Source: Aeromicrobium sp. PE09-221
Lineage (GTDB): Bacteria > Actinomycetota > Actinomycetes > Propionibacteriales > Nocardioidaceae
Length of the DNA stretch: 64,000 nt
Assembly: GCF_002174305.1 (NCBI RefSeq)
Contig: NZ_MIJB01000005.1
Coordinates: 1 to 64,000 of the forward strand
Reading direction: 5' to 3'
In this document: piece by piece, positions 55,488 to 63,456 of the stretch
How positions within the stretch are numbered: position 1 is the stretch's first letter
How the letters are laid out: the number at the start of each line of letters is the position of its first letter
Made by a program: the position numbers and the translations under genes
Notes under the pieces: generated by a model
Seen by the model: only the letters and a program-made list of their open reading frames with translations
What the model was told of the DNA's origin: nothing
Database searches by the model: none

Positions 55488-57091
55488 GGGATCTCCACCT
55501 CCCCGCTCACGACGGGGGCCTCGAACTCGCTGATGCGGACGGAGAGCCGCAGTGTCCAGGTTCCCGGCAGAGCGAAATCGGCCGTTGCCTCATAGTGCCC
55601 GTCCTCGCCGGCCGCGAGTGGTCGGGTGAACGGCCCGAGACCGGCTTCGTCGAGGGCGATGGTCAATTCGGGGTCCTCGACCGGGGCGACGGGGCGACCA
55701 TCCGCATCGGTCAGATCCACCTCGATGGAGTTCACGCCACGATCACCGGGTGTCACCCGCACATCGGCCGTGATGTCCCCCAGATCGAGGGTGAGCTGAG
55801 TGGGTGCGGCCGGTGGGGTCGTCTCCTGTTCGCGCGGTGTGGTGGAGACGAGCACCCCGGTGACCATGACGACCAGTGCGAGGATCGATGCCTCGATCGC
55901 CACGGTCCGGCGCAGGGTCGTCCGGGCATCGGCAGAACGCTCCACGAGCGGCACGAGACGCCTCCGGTTCCAGGCCGCCACCGCAAGGACCAAGAGGGTC
56001 AGCGCCGACTTGATGGTGACGAGCTGGCCGTAGGTCGTCGTCCACAAGCCCTCGAGGGATCCCGAGGTGCGCCAGTACAGGGCGACGGCCGCGACGAGCA
56101 GCAGCGCCACCGACCAGGCCGCCAGGACCGAGAAGCGAGAGATGACGACCGCCGCATCGCGGGATCGAGGACGCTGCGCCAGCAGGACCAGCAGTCCGAC
56201 CAGACCACCGAGCCAGACGGCCGCCGCGGCCACGTGCACCAGGTCCGCGCCCAGAACCATCCAGGAAGGTCCGAAACTGCGGGTGTGGCCGACGACGACG
56301 AGTGAGCCGAGTGCCAGCCCCGCGCCCACGCCGGAGAGCGCCGGGTCGGGGCGCCTGGCTCCCACTAGACCGACGATCACGGCGAAGGCCAAGATTCCCG
56401 TCGCCGCGGCTGCGGGGCTGGTCAATGTGAACGCTCGGGGCAATGCGCCAAGACTTTCGCCGGACTCCCACAATGTGGTCAGTGGGATGAGCAATAGAGC
56501 TCCGAATACGCCCATCGCGGCCGCGATATCGGTGGCTCGCAGTAGACGGTCACGAGCCTGACCGTCGCGCCGGGTGACCGGGGTGGCGGCGATCGTCAGG
56601 AAGACGATGAGCCCAGCGAACGTGAGCACGCCCGCGTATCGGATCGCCTCGGCGACGATCTTGGCGACCTCGACCTCGCGCTCGGCCTGCACGGTCGGCA
56701 CACTCACGACGGTCTCGCTCGGCTCGCCGACCGAGAAGGTGATGCCACCGGTGACCGGATGTGTGTCCGTGGAGATCACTCGCCAGCTGAGCACATAGGT
56801 GCCGTCGGCGAGTTCACCGGTCGGTGTCACCGTCACCTCGGCATCGCGAACGCTGAACTCCGCAGCGACCTGCCGTCCCTCCGCATCGAGCAGCTGGTTG
56901 CCGGCCGAGGCCAGCGACACCGGCTCGTTGAAGGTGACCGTGACCGTCTCGGGGGAAGTCGGCACCACCTGCCCGTCAGCAGGGTCGGTGCCGATCAGAT
57001 TGGCGTGGGCTTGCGCCGGACTGGGGATCGATACGAAGAGCACCACGACCAGCCCGGCGAGCAGAACTCGCCGGGCCAGCGCGAGGGTCAC
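55484..57091 (-). CDS. ycnJ: CopC-CopD fusion copper transport protein (YcnJ-like)
   Basis: A 535-residue protein. The signal peptide ends QAHAN, exposing the CopC ligand His. A CopC domain covers about 28-130 (GTDPADGQVVPTSPETVTV, STDTHPVTGGITFSVG). A CopD membrane domain with about eight helices follows (HVAAAAVWLGGLVGLLVLL). A C-terminal extracytoplasmic beta-domain of about 120 residues completes it. It takes up or distributes copper; YcnJ of Bacillus subtilis imports copper under limitation. Coupled to both neighbouring ycnI genes by 4-bp overlaps. Confidence 0.9.
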   Translation of the reverse strand: MTLALARRVLLAGLVVVLFVSIPSPAQAHANLIGTDPADGQVVPTSPETVTVTFNEPVSLASAGNQLLDAEGRQVAAEFSVRDAEVTVTPTGELADGTYVLSWRVISTDTHPVTGGITFSVGEPSETVVSVPTVQAEREVEVAKIVAEAIRYAGVLTFAGLIVFLTIAATPVTRRDGQARDRLLRATDIAAAMGVFGALLLIPLTTLWESGESLGALPRAFTLTSPAAAATGILAFAVIVGLVGARRPDPALSGVGAGLALGSLVVVGHTRSFGPSWMVLGADLVHVAAAAVWLGGLVGLLVLLAQRPRSRDAAVVISRFSVLAAWSVALLLVAAVALYWRTSGSLEGLWTTTYGQLVTIKSALTLLVLAVAAWNRRRLVPLVERSADARTTLRRTVAIEASILALVVMVTGVLVSTTPREQETTPPAAPTQLTLDLGDITADVRVTPGDRGVNSIEVDLTDADGRPVAPVEDPELTIALDEAGLGPFTRPLAAGEDGHYEATADFALPGTWTLRLSVRISEFEAPVVSGEVEIP

Positions 57092-57783
57092 GAGGATCGC
57101 CGGGTGCGAGCGAGAGCTGTGCCGCCAGCGGCGAGTCCGAGTGCTCCGAGCGCGATGCCGATCCAGCCGACGGCGTTCGATCCTCCAGCATCGGCGTCAT
57201 CGGCTGAAGCCGAAGCCTCTCCGTCGCTATGACCGTGGCCGTCGCCCTCCGACGCGGTCAGTGTCACGTACGGAGCGGGAGTATCAGGCTCAGGCTCGCC
57301 CTCCTCGTACGTCTGGATCCAGGCCGTCTCGCCGTCCTCACAGGTCTGGATCGTTGGGAAGACGAGCTTGTCGTCCTCGTCGCCGGTGAGCTGCAGCGAG
57401 AGCTCGAAGGTCTCGCGCAGACCATCTGCGAGCGGGGCGTCGGCGGTGTAGACGATCTGGTCGACCCGCTCGGTGTACTCACCGCCATGGCCGTCGTCGA
57501 CAGGCTCATCGAGGGTCTCCATGACCTTCTCGACCTGCCAGGTCGGGTTGATCGTCGGCGTGACATTGATGCTCTCGTCGGGGATGTCGATGGCTATCTG
57601 AGTAGTCGGCGACTCTCCGCACCCGTGCCCGAAGGCGAAGGTGAGCACGGAATACGCACCTGCAGCGGTCGTCGACGGGGAGACGGTGACGTGCGCGGAG
57701 GCACTGCTGGCCCCGAAGGCGACGAGAGCCGCGGTGGTGCCGCCCACGAGGGCAGCGCGATAGAGATGACGATGCATGTTCAA
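57088..57783 (-). CDS. ycnI: second YcnI-family (DUF1775) copper-binding protein
   Basis: A 231-residue paralogue of the 54900 gene. The signal peptide ends SASA with mature His31. The HGCGESPTTQIAIDIPDES block matches the YcnI metal region. A His/Asp/Glu-rich linker (GHGHSDGEA) and an anchor helix follow. This copy is first in the cluster, so a strong promoter is expected within the gap to 57853. Two YcnI copies flanking ycnJ suggest a local duplication or a division of roles. Confidence 0.88.
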   Translation of the reverse strand: MNMHRHLYRAALVGGTTAALVAFGASSASAHVTVSPSTTAAGAYSVLTFAFGHGCGESPTTQIAIDIPDESINVTPTINPTWQVEKVMETLDEPVDDGHGGEYTERVDQIVYTADAPLADGLRETFELSLQLTGDEDDKLVFPTIQTCEDGETAWIQTYEEGEPEPDTPAPYVTLTASEGDGHGHSDGEASASADDADAGGSNAVGWIGIALGALGLAAGGTALARTRRSS

Positions 57784-57852
57784 GATGTCCTTGCGTGACT
57801 GAGGCCCGCCCAGGGGCGGGAGGGATCGGCCGAAGCCGCTGATGTGGGTGAC

Positions 57853-58419
57853 TCAGTCGACGTAGGGGGGACCGCGCGGCGCCACGACTGCGAGGCGCGG
57901 GCCGAGCGGAAGCACGAGTCCGGTGGTGTCGAAGCGGGTGACCCGGATCTCCGGGCGAGGCGCGACGGCCGTGAGCGCCGCGATGCTGCGCGTGGCCCAC
58001 TGCCACAAACGCCACCACAACCGGTCGGCGTAGGCGAGGAATGCCGCGCTCCCTAGCGTGGCGATCAGGTGGGCGAGGACCATCGTGAGAGAGAGGTGCG
58101 CGTGCCCTGTGAGGTAGGAGCTCAGTCCGTGCACACCGACCTGCGCCACCCCCACTCCGAGGGTCAGTATCCCGAAGGACCAGCGCCGTCCCGACATCGC
58201 GAAGGCGACGGCTCCCACGAGCCCCGCAGCCGGAGCCAGAGCCACCACCGAGGGGACGACTCCGTGACCGATCATGTGGGCGACCATCGCCACAGCGGTG
58301 ACCGCCGCGCCAACCCCCATAGCACGCGCCAGCCGCGCAACGAAGGAGGTCGGGTCGATCACGTCCTCATCGTACGTTTCGCCTCTCGCGAGCCGGTCCA
58401 CCGGGTGATCGGACCTCAC
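57853..58419 (-). CDS. His-rich membrane protein of the copper cluster, function unknown
   Basis: A 188-residue protein with about four hydrophobic helices, His residues in MVAHMIGHGVVPS and HAHLSLTMVLAH, and the end RGPPYVD. It resembles the segment upstream of copC at 54376-54897 in layout, His placement and RGPP end, and is presumably a paralogue. The start is uncertain: ATG 58419 or a GTG near 58362. It may bind or move copper; no family name can be given. Confidence 0.7.
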   Translation of the reverse strand: MRSDHPVDRLARGETYDEDVIDPTSFVARLARAMGVGAAVTAVAMVAHMIGHGVVPSVVALAPAAGLVGAVAFAMSGRRWSFGILTLGVGVAQVGVHGLSSYLTGHAHLSLTMVLAHLIATLGSAAFLAYADRLWWRLWQWATRSIAALTAVAPRPEIRVTRFDTTGLVLPLGPRLAVVAPRGPPYVD

Positions 58420-58488
58420 TATGGTCGATGCTGGTCGTCTCCTCGCGGGGGCACGAGGCCGACCGTGTACCGCGCCGATTGGTAGCGG

Positions 58489-60177
58489 TCAGGCGCGCGC
58501 GACCGCTCGTCCCGCCGCCCGGCCCGAGAAGATGCAGCCACCGAGGAAGGTTCCCTCCAGGGCGTTGTAGCCGTGCACGCCGCCACCGCCGAAGCCGGCG
58601 ATCTCGCCGGCCGCGTAGAGGCCGGGTATCGGTTCGCCGTCGGGACCGATGACCTGGGAGCTCAGGTCCGTCTGGAGCCCGCCGAGGGTCTTGCGGGTGA
58701 GGATGTTGAGGCGCACCGCGATGAGAGGACCGTGTTCGGGGTCGGCGAAGCGGTGGGGCTTGGCCACGCGCACGAGCTTGTCCGTCCGCGAACGGCGGGC
58801 ATTGGCGATCGCCATGAGCTGCAGATCCTTGCCGAAGTCGTTGGCGAGCTCGGCATCGCGGGCGAGTACCTGGCGCTCGACGAGGTCGGGATCGAGCATC
58901 GGGCCGCGCGGCTCGTCGTCGGCGGCGACGATGCCGTTCATCTTCTGGACCAGCTCGCGGACGGTGTCGGCGACGACGAAGTCGATGCCGTGCTGTTTGA
59001 AGGCCTCGACGGGTCCCGGCGCGCCCTTGGCGAGACGGCTCTTGAGGAGGAACCGCAGATCCTTGCCGGTGATATCGGGGTTCTGCTCGGAGCCCGACAG
59101 GGCGAACTCCTTCTCGATCACCGACTGCGTGAGCACGAACCAGGAGTAGTCGTACCCGCTGGAGAGGATCTCGCGCAGTGTCCCGAGGCTGTCGAAGCCC
59201 GGGAAGTTCGGCGCAGGGAGACGGCGACCGGTCGCATCGAGCCACAGCGAGCTGGGGCCGGGGATGATCCGGATGGCGTGATCGGCCCACACGGGATTCC
59301 AGTTGTGGACGCCCTCGGTGTAGTGCCACATGCGGTCGCGGTTGACGATGCGTCCTCCGGCTTCCGCGGTGATCGAGAGCATGCGGCCGTCGACGTGGGC
59401 GGGGACACCGGAGATCATGTGCCGGGGCGCGGGCCCGAGGCGGTCCGTGGGCCAGTTGTCGCGGATGAGGTCGTGGTTGTGGCCGATGCCGCCGGAGGTG
59501 ACGATCACCGCCGGAGCACGCAGCTCGAAGTCGTCCACCTCGTCCCGGTTGGAGGCCACACCACGCTCGGCGTCATCGGGCGCGAGCACCGCGCCCCGGA
59601 CTCCGACGACCGCACCGTCCTCGACGATCAGCTCGTCGACCCGATGCCGGAAGCCGAACTCCACCATGCCGGTGCCCTCGGCGGCCTGGACCGGCTCGGC
59701 GAAGACCCGTACCACTTCCGGTCCGGTCCCCCACGTCAGATGGAAGCGCGGGACGGAGTTGCCGTGGCCGAGGGCATCGCCGCGGCCACGCTCGGCCCAG
59801 CCGACGATGGGCAGGACCTTCAAGCCCAGCTCACGCAGGTAGTCGCGCTTCTCATAGGTCGCGAAGCGGACATAGGCCTCGGCCCATCGCCGTGCCCAGA
59901 CATCCTCGTCGTCGAGCCGGTCGAATCCGGCCGAGCCCTGCCAGTCCTGCCAGGCGAGGTCGAAGGAGTCCTTGATGCCCATCCGGCGCTGTTCGGGCGA
60001 ATCGACGAAGAACAGGCCGCCGAGGGACCACCAGGCCTGGCCGCCGAGGTTGGCGCGGTTCTCCTGGTCGAGCACGAGTACGCGTTTACCGGCGCGGGCC
60101 AGCTCGTAGGTGGCGACGAGACCGGCGAGTCCGGCGCCGACGACGATGGCGTGCGGCTGACGTGGGGGTTGCTGCAT
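58489..60177 (-). CDS. FAD-binding dehydrogenase (KstD/fumarate-reductase-like flavoprotein)
   Basis: A 562-residue flavoprotein starting with the Rossmann motif IVVGAGLAGLVATYELA and FAD-binding VLVLDQENRANLGGQAWWS, then the domain end GLYAAGEIAGFGGGGVHGYN. This is the architecture of the actinobacterial FAD-binding dehydrogenase family related to 3-ketosteroid dehydrogenases. The ATG at 60177 follows AGGAG inside the end of the TetR gene, so both are coupled. The substrate is unknown; a hydrophobic ring compound or dicarboxylate is likely. Confidence 0.85.
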   Translation of the reverse strand: MQQPPRQPHAIVVGAGLAGLVATYELARAGKRVLVLDQENRANLGGQAWWSLGGLFFVDSPEQRRMGIKDSFDLAWQDWQGSAGFDRLDDEDVWARRWAEAYVRFATYEKRDYLRELGLKVLPIVGWAERGRGDALGHGNSVPRFHLTWGTGPEVVRVFAEPVQAAEGTGMVEFGFRHRVDELIVEDGAVVGVRGAVLAPDDAERGVASNRDEVDDFELRAPAVIVTSGGIGHNHDLIRDNWPTDRLGPAPRHMISGVPAHVDGRMLSITAEAGGRIVNRDRMWHYTEGVHNWNPVWADHAIRIIPGPSSLWLDATGRRLPAPNFPGFDSLGTLREILSSGYDYSWFVLTQSVIEKEFALSGSEQNPDITGKDLRFLLKSRLAKGAPGPVEAFKQHGIDFVVADTVRELVQKMNGIVAADDEPRGPMLDPDLVERQVLARDAELANDFGKDLQLMAIANARRSRTDKLVRVAKPHRFADPEHGPLIAVRLNILTRKTLGGLQTDLSSQVIGPDGEPIPGLYAAGEIAGFGGGGVHGYNALEGTFLGGCIFSGRAAGRAVARA

Positions 60178-60178
60178 G

Positions 60179-60763
60179 TCACTCCTGGAGGACGGACCAC
60201 ATGAGGGTGGCGAGTTGATCGACGGCGGCCTCGATATCGGCCGGGCTGTGCGAGACGGGGACCGCGAGCGCGAGTCCGTCGACGACGCTGATGACGACCC
60301 GGAGCAGGGCACGCGGGTCGGACACGGGAGACGAGGCGAACAGGACCGCGGCACCGGACATGAGGATCCGGTGATACTCCTCGGTGGCGGGCTCCATCAC
60401 GCTGCGCAGATCGGCATCGGTACGGGCGGCGAGCATGAGCTCGTGCCAGGTGCGGTTCTCGGGCGAGGATCCGAGGCGGACGAGCTCGTCGAGCACCCGG
60501 CACAAGGTCTCCCGCGAGTCGACCGGCCCGATGTCCGCGGCGGCGAACGCGGCCCCCTGGCGCCGTGCGACCTCGGTCGCTGCGGCGGCGAGCAGGGCAC
60601 GACGATTCGGGAAGTGCCGGAAGAGGGCGCCCTGGCTGAGACCCGCGCGCTCGCAGATCGCCTGGGTGGTGGTGGCGGCATAGCCGCGCTCGTTCAACAG
60701 GGCGATGGTCGCGTCGAGCAGCTGCGCGATGGTGCGCTCTCGTCGTTCGGTCTGGGTCGCCAC
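60179..60763 (-). CDS. TetR family transcriptional regulator
   Basis: A 194-residue regulator. The N-terminal HTH is complete: ERTIAQLLDATIALLNERGY then TTTQAICERAGLSQGALFRHF, followed by NRRALLAAAATE. The ligand domain is divergent, which gives no effector clue. The GTG start lies 6 nt after CATGCT, near the leaderless pattern. It is upstream of the FAD dehydrogenase in the same operon and probably regulates it. Confidence 0.9.
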   Translation of the reverse strand: MATQTERRERTIAQLLDATIALLNERGYAATTTQAICERAGLSQGALFRHFPNRRALLAAAATEVARRQGAAFAAADIGPVDSRETLCRVLDELVRLGSSPENRTWHELMLAARTDADLRSVMEPATEEYHRILMSGAAVLFASSPVSDPRALLRVVISVVDGLALAVPVSHSPADIEAAVDQLATLMWSVLQE

Positions 60764-60787
60764 GGGGTGAGCATGTCACGATCGCGC

Positions 60788-60979
60788 TCAAAAAGAAAGC
60801 GGTTGCTCTCTATTTTTCTGGCGTCTCGACCAGAGCGTGCCGAGGATCATGACCGCGAGGAAGACGGCGATCCCGAGTCCGTACGGCACGAAGGCGGGCC
60901 AGATGAGCACGAGGATCGTGGTGGCCACCATCGCGAGACCGAGGACGGTCAGGATGTCGGGCTTCCCCCTGGCAGCCAT
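60788..60979 (-). CDS. small two-helix membrane protein
   Basis: A 63-residue protein with two hydrophobic helices (about 9-28 and 31-50) and a basic C-terminal tail WSRRQKNREQ. GAGG lies 6 nt before the ATG, and it starts 1 bp after the tautomerase stop. This coupling supports it as a real gene. Family not recognised. Confidence 0.65.
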   Translation of the reverse strand: MAARGKPDILTVLGLAMVATTILVLIWPAFVPYGLGIAVFLAVMILGTLWSRRQKNREQPLSF

Positions 60980-60980
60980 G

Positions 60981-61328
60981 TCAGACCTCTACCTCGAAGC
61001 CGAGTTCGAGATCGCGGACCACGATCGTGACGTGGTCGGCCGGGATGCCGTGCACCTCCAGCCGTCGGACGATCTCGGCATAGAGCCGTCGCTTGGCGTC
61101 GGCGGACCGGCCGGCGAAGCAGTCGATGGTCACCATCGTGGCCCGGTCGGCGTGGGAGAGGTCGGGCGGCGTCGCGAACCGGTGCGGCTCGTGGACGATC
61201 AGCCGGATGTGCTTGTCCTTCTCGGGGATGCGGAAGGCGACGACCAGGGCCTCATGGACGGCGTCGATGATCGCGATCTCCTCGGCGGTCTCATAGGACC
61301 GCCGCACTTCGATGACAGTGCTGGGCAC
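60981..61328 (-). CDS. tautomerase family protein (4-oxalocrotonate tautomerase superfamily)
   Basis: A 115-residue protein whose GTG start is followed by Pro2 (PSTVIEVRR), the catalytic N-terminal proline after Met removal. The AGGAGG ribosome site is 4 nt before the GTG at 61328, which decides this start over a longer frame. It matches the Tautomerase_2 group with VTIDCFAGRSADAKRRLYAEI. It may tautomerise or decarboxylate a small keto acid. It is upstream of the small membrane protein gene. Confidence 0.85.
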   Translation of the reverse strand: MPSTVIEVRRSYETAEEIAIIDAVHEALVVAFRIPEKDKHIRLIVHEPHRFATPPDLSHADRATMVTIDCFAGRSADAKRRLYAEIVRRLEVHGIPADHVTIVVRDLELGFEVEV

Positions 61329-61378
61329 GGGACCTCCTGGGCAGCGTCCCATCGACCCTAGTCCGATTCGTCCCCGGC

Positions 61379-61440
61379 CGTACGCAGGATGTGCATCCGC
61401 GATTGCCATGACGACCACAGATGCACATCCTCCGTGAGCG
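61379..61440. repeat. palindromic interspersed repeat, family 1, copy D
   Basis: GGATGTGCAT (61387-61396) and ATGCACATCC (61421-61430) are perfect 10-bp arms. It shares GCAGGATGTGCATCC with copy A at 28621. Confidence 0.7.
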
Positions 61441-61471
61441 GAGACCCGGCTGACGCACCGACGCCGGCCGT

Positions 61472-61555
61472 GGCGGTGACGTACGCACGTATCGCGCGTG
61501 CCGAGAGGTGCGTACCCCACCGCCCATCGGGACGAGGGGTGCCTATCTCACCGCC
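61472..61555. repeat. palindromic intergenic repeat, family 2, copy 2
   Basis: GGCGGTGACGTACGCACG (61472-61489) begins the repeat and GGTGCCTATCTCACCGCC (61538-61555) ends it; the outer 8-bp arms are exact. The central AGAGGTGCGTACCCCACCGCCC matches the centre of copy 1 (49030-49050). It lies downstream of the response-regulator gene. Confidence 0.65.
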
Positions 61556-61607
61556 CGAGACCGGACCCGCCCCGATGCATCGAAAGACTCGCGCTTCCCT
61601 GATCGCC

Positions 61608-62252
61608 CTAGCGCAGGATGCCCTCGTGCAGGGCGCGGAGCACGGCCCGGGTGCGGTCACGGGCGCCGAGCTTGAGCAGGATCGTGGAGACGTGGTTCTT
61701 CACCGTCCCCTCGGCGAGGAACACCACCTCCGCGATCTCACGGTTGCTGTATCCCGCCGCGACGAGCCGCAGCACCTCGACCTCGCGCTCCGTCAACTCC
61801 TGGACCGCCGGAGCATCGGCACCGACGGGCGGCGGACCGGACCGGATCGCGCGCACGAGACGGTCGGTGATCGTGGGCGCGATGAGCGTGCCGCCCTCCG
61901 CGAGCGTCGCGACGGCGCGCGCGAGCTGCTCGACCGTGACGTCCTTGAGCAGATAGCCCCGCGCACCCGCGCGCAGCGCCTCGAGAACGAGTTCATCGTC
62001 GTCGAAGGTCGTCAGCACCAGCACCGGAACATCACTGTCGCGCTCACGCAACCGGTTCAGCGTCCAGATACCGTCGTACTGCGGCATCCTCAGATCGAGC
62101 AGGACGACATCGGGAGCGCTCCCCTCGATCGCCACCAGTGCCGACTCGCCGTCATCCGCCTCGCCCACCACCTCGATGCCCGCGAGGTCCAGCAGGGTGC
62201 GGATGCCCTGCCGCACGAGGGTCTGGTCGTCGACGACCACCACGCGGGTCAT
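61608..62252 (-). CDS. NarL-type response regulator
   Basis: A 214-residue regulator: receiver domain at 1-120 with VVVDDQTLV and phosphoacceptor Asp in VVLLDLRMPQYDG, the Thr in LVLTTFDDDE and Lys in YLLKDVTVEQL; a LuxR HTH at about 145-210 with LTEREVEVLRLVAAGYSNRE. It overlaps the histidine-kinase gene by 4 bp, so both form a two-component operon. The divergent ABC ATPase at 63457 is the likely target. Confidence 0.93.
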   Translation of the reverse strand: MTRVVVVDDQTLVRQGIRTLLDLAGIEVVGEADDGESALVAIEGSAPDVVLLDLRMPQYDGIWTLNRLRERDSDVPVLVLTTFDDDELVLEALRAGARGYLLKDVTVEQLARAVATLAEGGTLIAPTITDRLVRAIRSGPPPVGADAPAVQELTEREVEVLRLVAAGYSNREIAEVVFLAEGTVKNHVSTILLKLGARDRTRAVLRALHEGILR

Positions 62253-63346
62253 CGAACCGGCACCCGAGCCTCGACGCGGAATCCCTGTTCGCCGTCGAAT
62301 TCGACGGCGCCGCCGAGTGCCGCGAATCGTTCCGTGAGCCCGTTCAACCCGTTGCCGAGCCGGACCCCCGAGGCACCGACGCCGTCGTCCGCCGCACGGA
62401 GCATCACCATCAGCCCGTCCCGGCGGACATCGACCATCAGGTTCTCCGCGCGCGCGTGCCGCAGGGTGTTGGTGACGATCTCCTGCATCGCTCGCACGAT
62501 CGCCTCGGTCTGCTGCTCGTCCAGCACGATGTCACCCTCAACCTCGACATCGACGTCGAGACCCGGCGCATCCTTGCCCACCTGCTTGAGCGCCCGCGCG
62601 AGATCGGTCGGACGGTCGCGCAACTCACCGACCGTCGACCGCACATCCGCGAGCAGGTCCCGCGCGACCCGATCGGCACGCTCGACATGCTCCCTGGACT
62701 CGGTTCCTTCCCGATGCCGGGCCGCCTCCAGCTCCAGCGTGAGAACGGTCAGCTGATGACCGATGAGATCATGCAGGTCGCGCGAGATCCGCAGTCGCTC
62801 GGCAGACCTCGACGTCTCCTCCAGCAGCACACTCTGCGCCTGCAACTCCACATGCGCCTCCGACAGCTCGCCGCGGAGCCGCTGCTCCCGGGAGATCGCG
62901 GCGACACTGAAGTAAGTGGCGATCTGGATCAACAGATAGAAACCCGTGGTGATGGCGGTGTTCTGCCAACCCTGATCAGTCCGCCAGGTCGCGGCGCCGA
63001 TGACCACCGTATTGGCGGCGATGATCACGGCGGTCGTGCGGCCGGTGACGAGGTCGGGACCGAAGGCCGCGAGCATGACGAGGAGGATCGGCAGCAACCC
63101 CGGGAAGTCGACCGTGAGGAGCAACACCCAGCCCGCGAAGATCGCGAGTCCGTAGGCCCAGCGCCCCAGTCCGGAGCTCGCGAGCGCCGCGACGACGAAC
63201 GCGAGGAAGGCGATGGCGAAGAGGGCGAGCCACAGCGGGTAGGGGATCGTGGTCACGCTCCATCCCAGGATAACTGGCAGTGAGACGCCGGCGCACACCA
63301 CGAGCATGACGAGGCCAGACCATTCCTCGGGGGCCAGACGTCGCAT
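62249..63346 (-). CDS. sensor histidine kinase (NarL/LiaS type, HisKA_3)
   Basis: A 365-residue kinase with five to six hydrophobic helices (about 10-145) and almost no extracellular loop, then the H-box in ISRDLHDLIGHQLTVL, and an ATPase domain with EIVTNTLRHARAENLMVDV and ADDGVGASG. Intramembrane sensing kinases of this type often detect cell-wall antibiotics or respond to an ABC transporter. TACGCT ends 6 nt before the ATG, so it is leaderless. Confidence 0.92.
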   Translation of the reverse strand: MRRLAPEEWSGLVMLVVCAGVSLPVILGWSVTTIPYPLWLALFAIAFLAFVVAALASSGLGRWAYGLAIFAGWVLLLTVDFPGLLPILLVMLAAFGPDLVTGRTTAVIIAANTVVIGAATWRTDQGWQNTAITTGFYLLIQIATYFSVAAISREQRLRGELSEAHVELQAQSVLLEETSRSAERLRISRDLHDLIGHQLTVLTLELEAARHREGTESREHVERADRVARDLLADVRSTVGELRDRPTDLARALKQVGKDAPGLDVDVEVEGDIVLDEQQTEAIVRAMQEIVTNTLRHARAENLMVDVRRDGLMVMLRAADDGVGASGVRLGNGLNGLTERFAALGGAVEFDGEQGFRVEARVPVR

Positions 63347-63352
63347 GACACC

Positions 63353-63358
63353 AGCGTA
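63353..63358 (-). promoter_or_regulatory. -10 box of leaderless histidine-kinase gene
   Basis: Minus-strand TACGCT ends 6 nt before the ATG at 63346. Confidence 0.5.
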
Positions 63359-63443
63359 GAGCGCCGCATGCCCGCCAAGGGGTGCCGGAAGTCATGTCCG
63401 CATCGCTGACGATCGGCACGGGCGTGAGACCCGGTGATCGACC

Positions 63444-63449
63444 TAGGGT
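63444..63449 (+). promoter_or_regulatory. -10 box of leaderless ABC ATPase gene
   Basis: TAGGGT ends 7 nt before the ATG at 63457. It is divergent from the histidine-kinase promoter, 85 bp away. Confidence 0.5.
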
Positions 63450-63456
63450 CGCCACC

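Noticed and set aside
58573..60204. 543-codon plus-strand frame antisense to the FAD dehydrogenase
   Set aside because: The opposite frame carries clear flavoprotein motifs; this one lacks a ribosome site and motifs.
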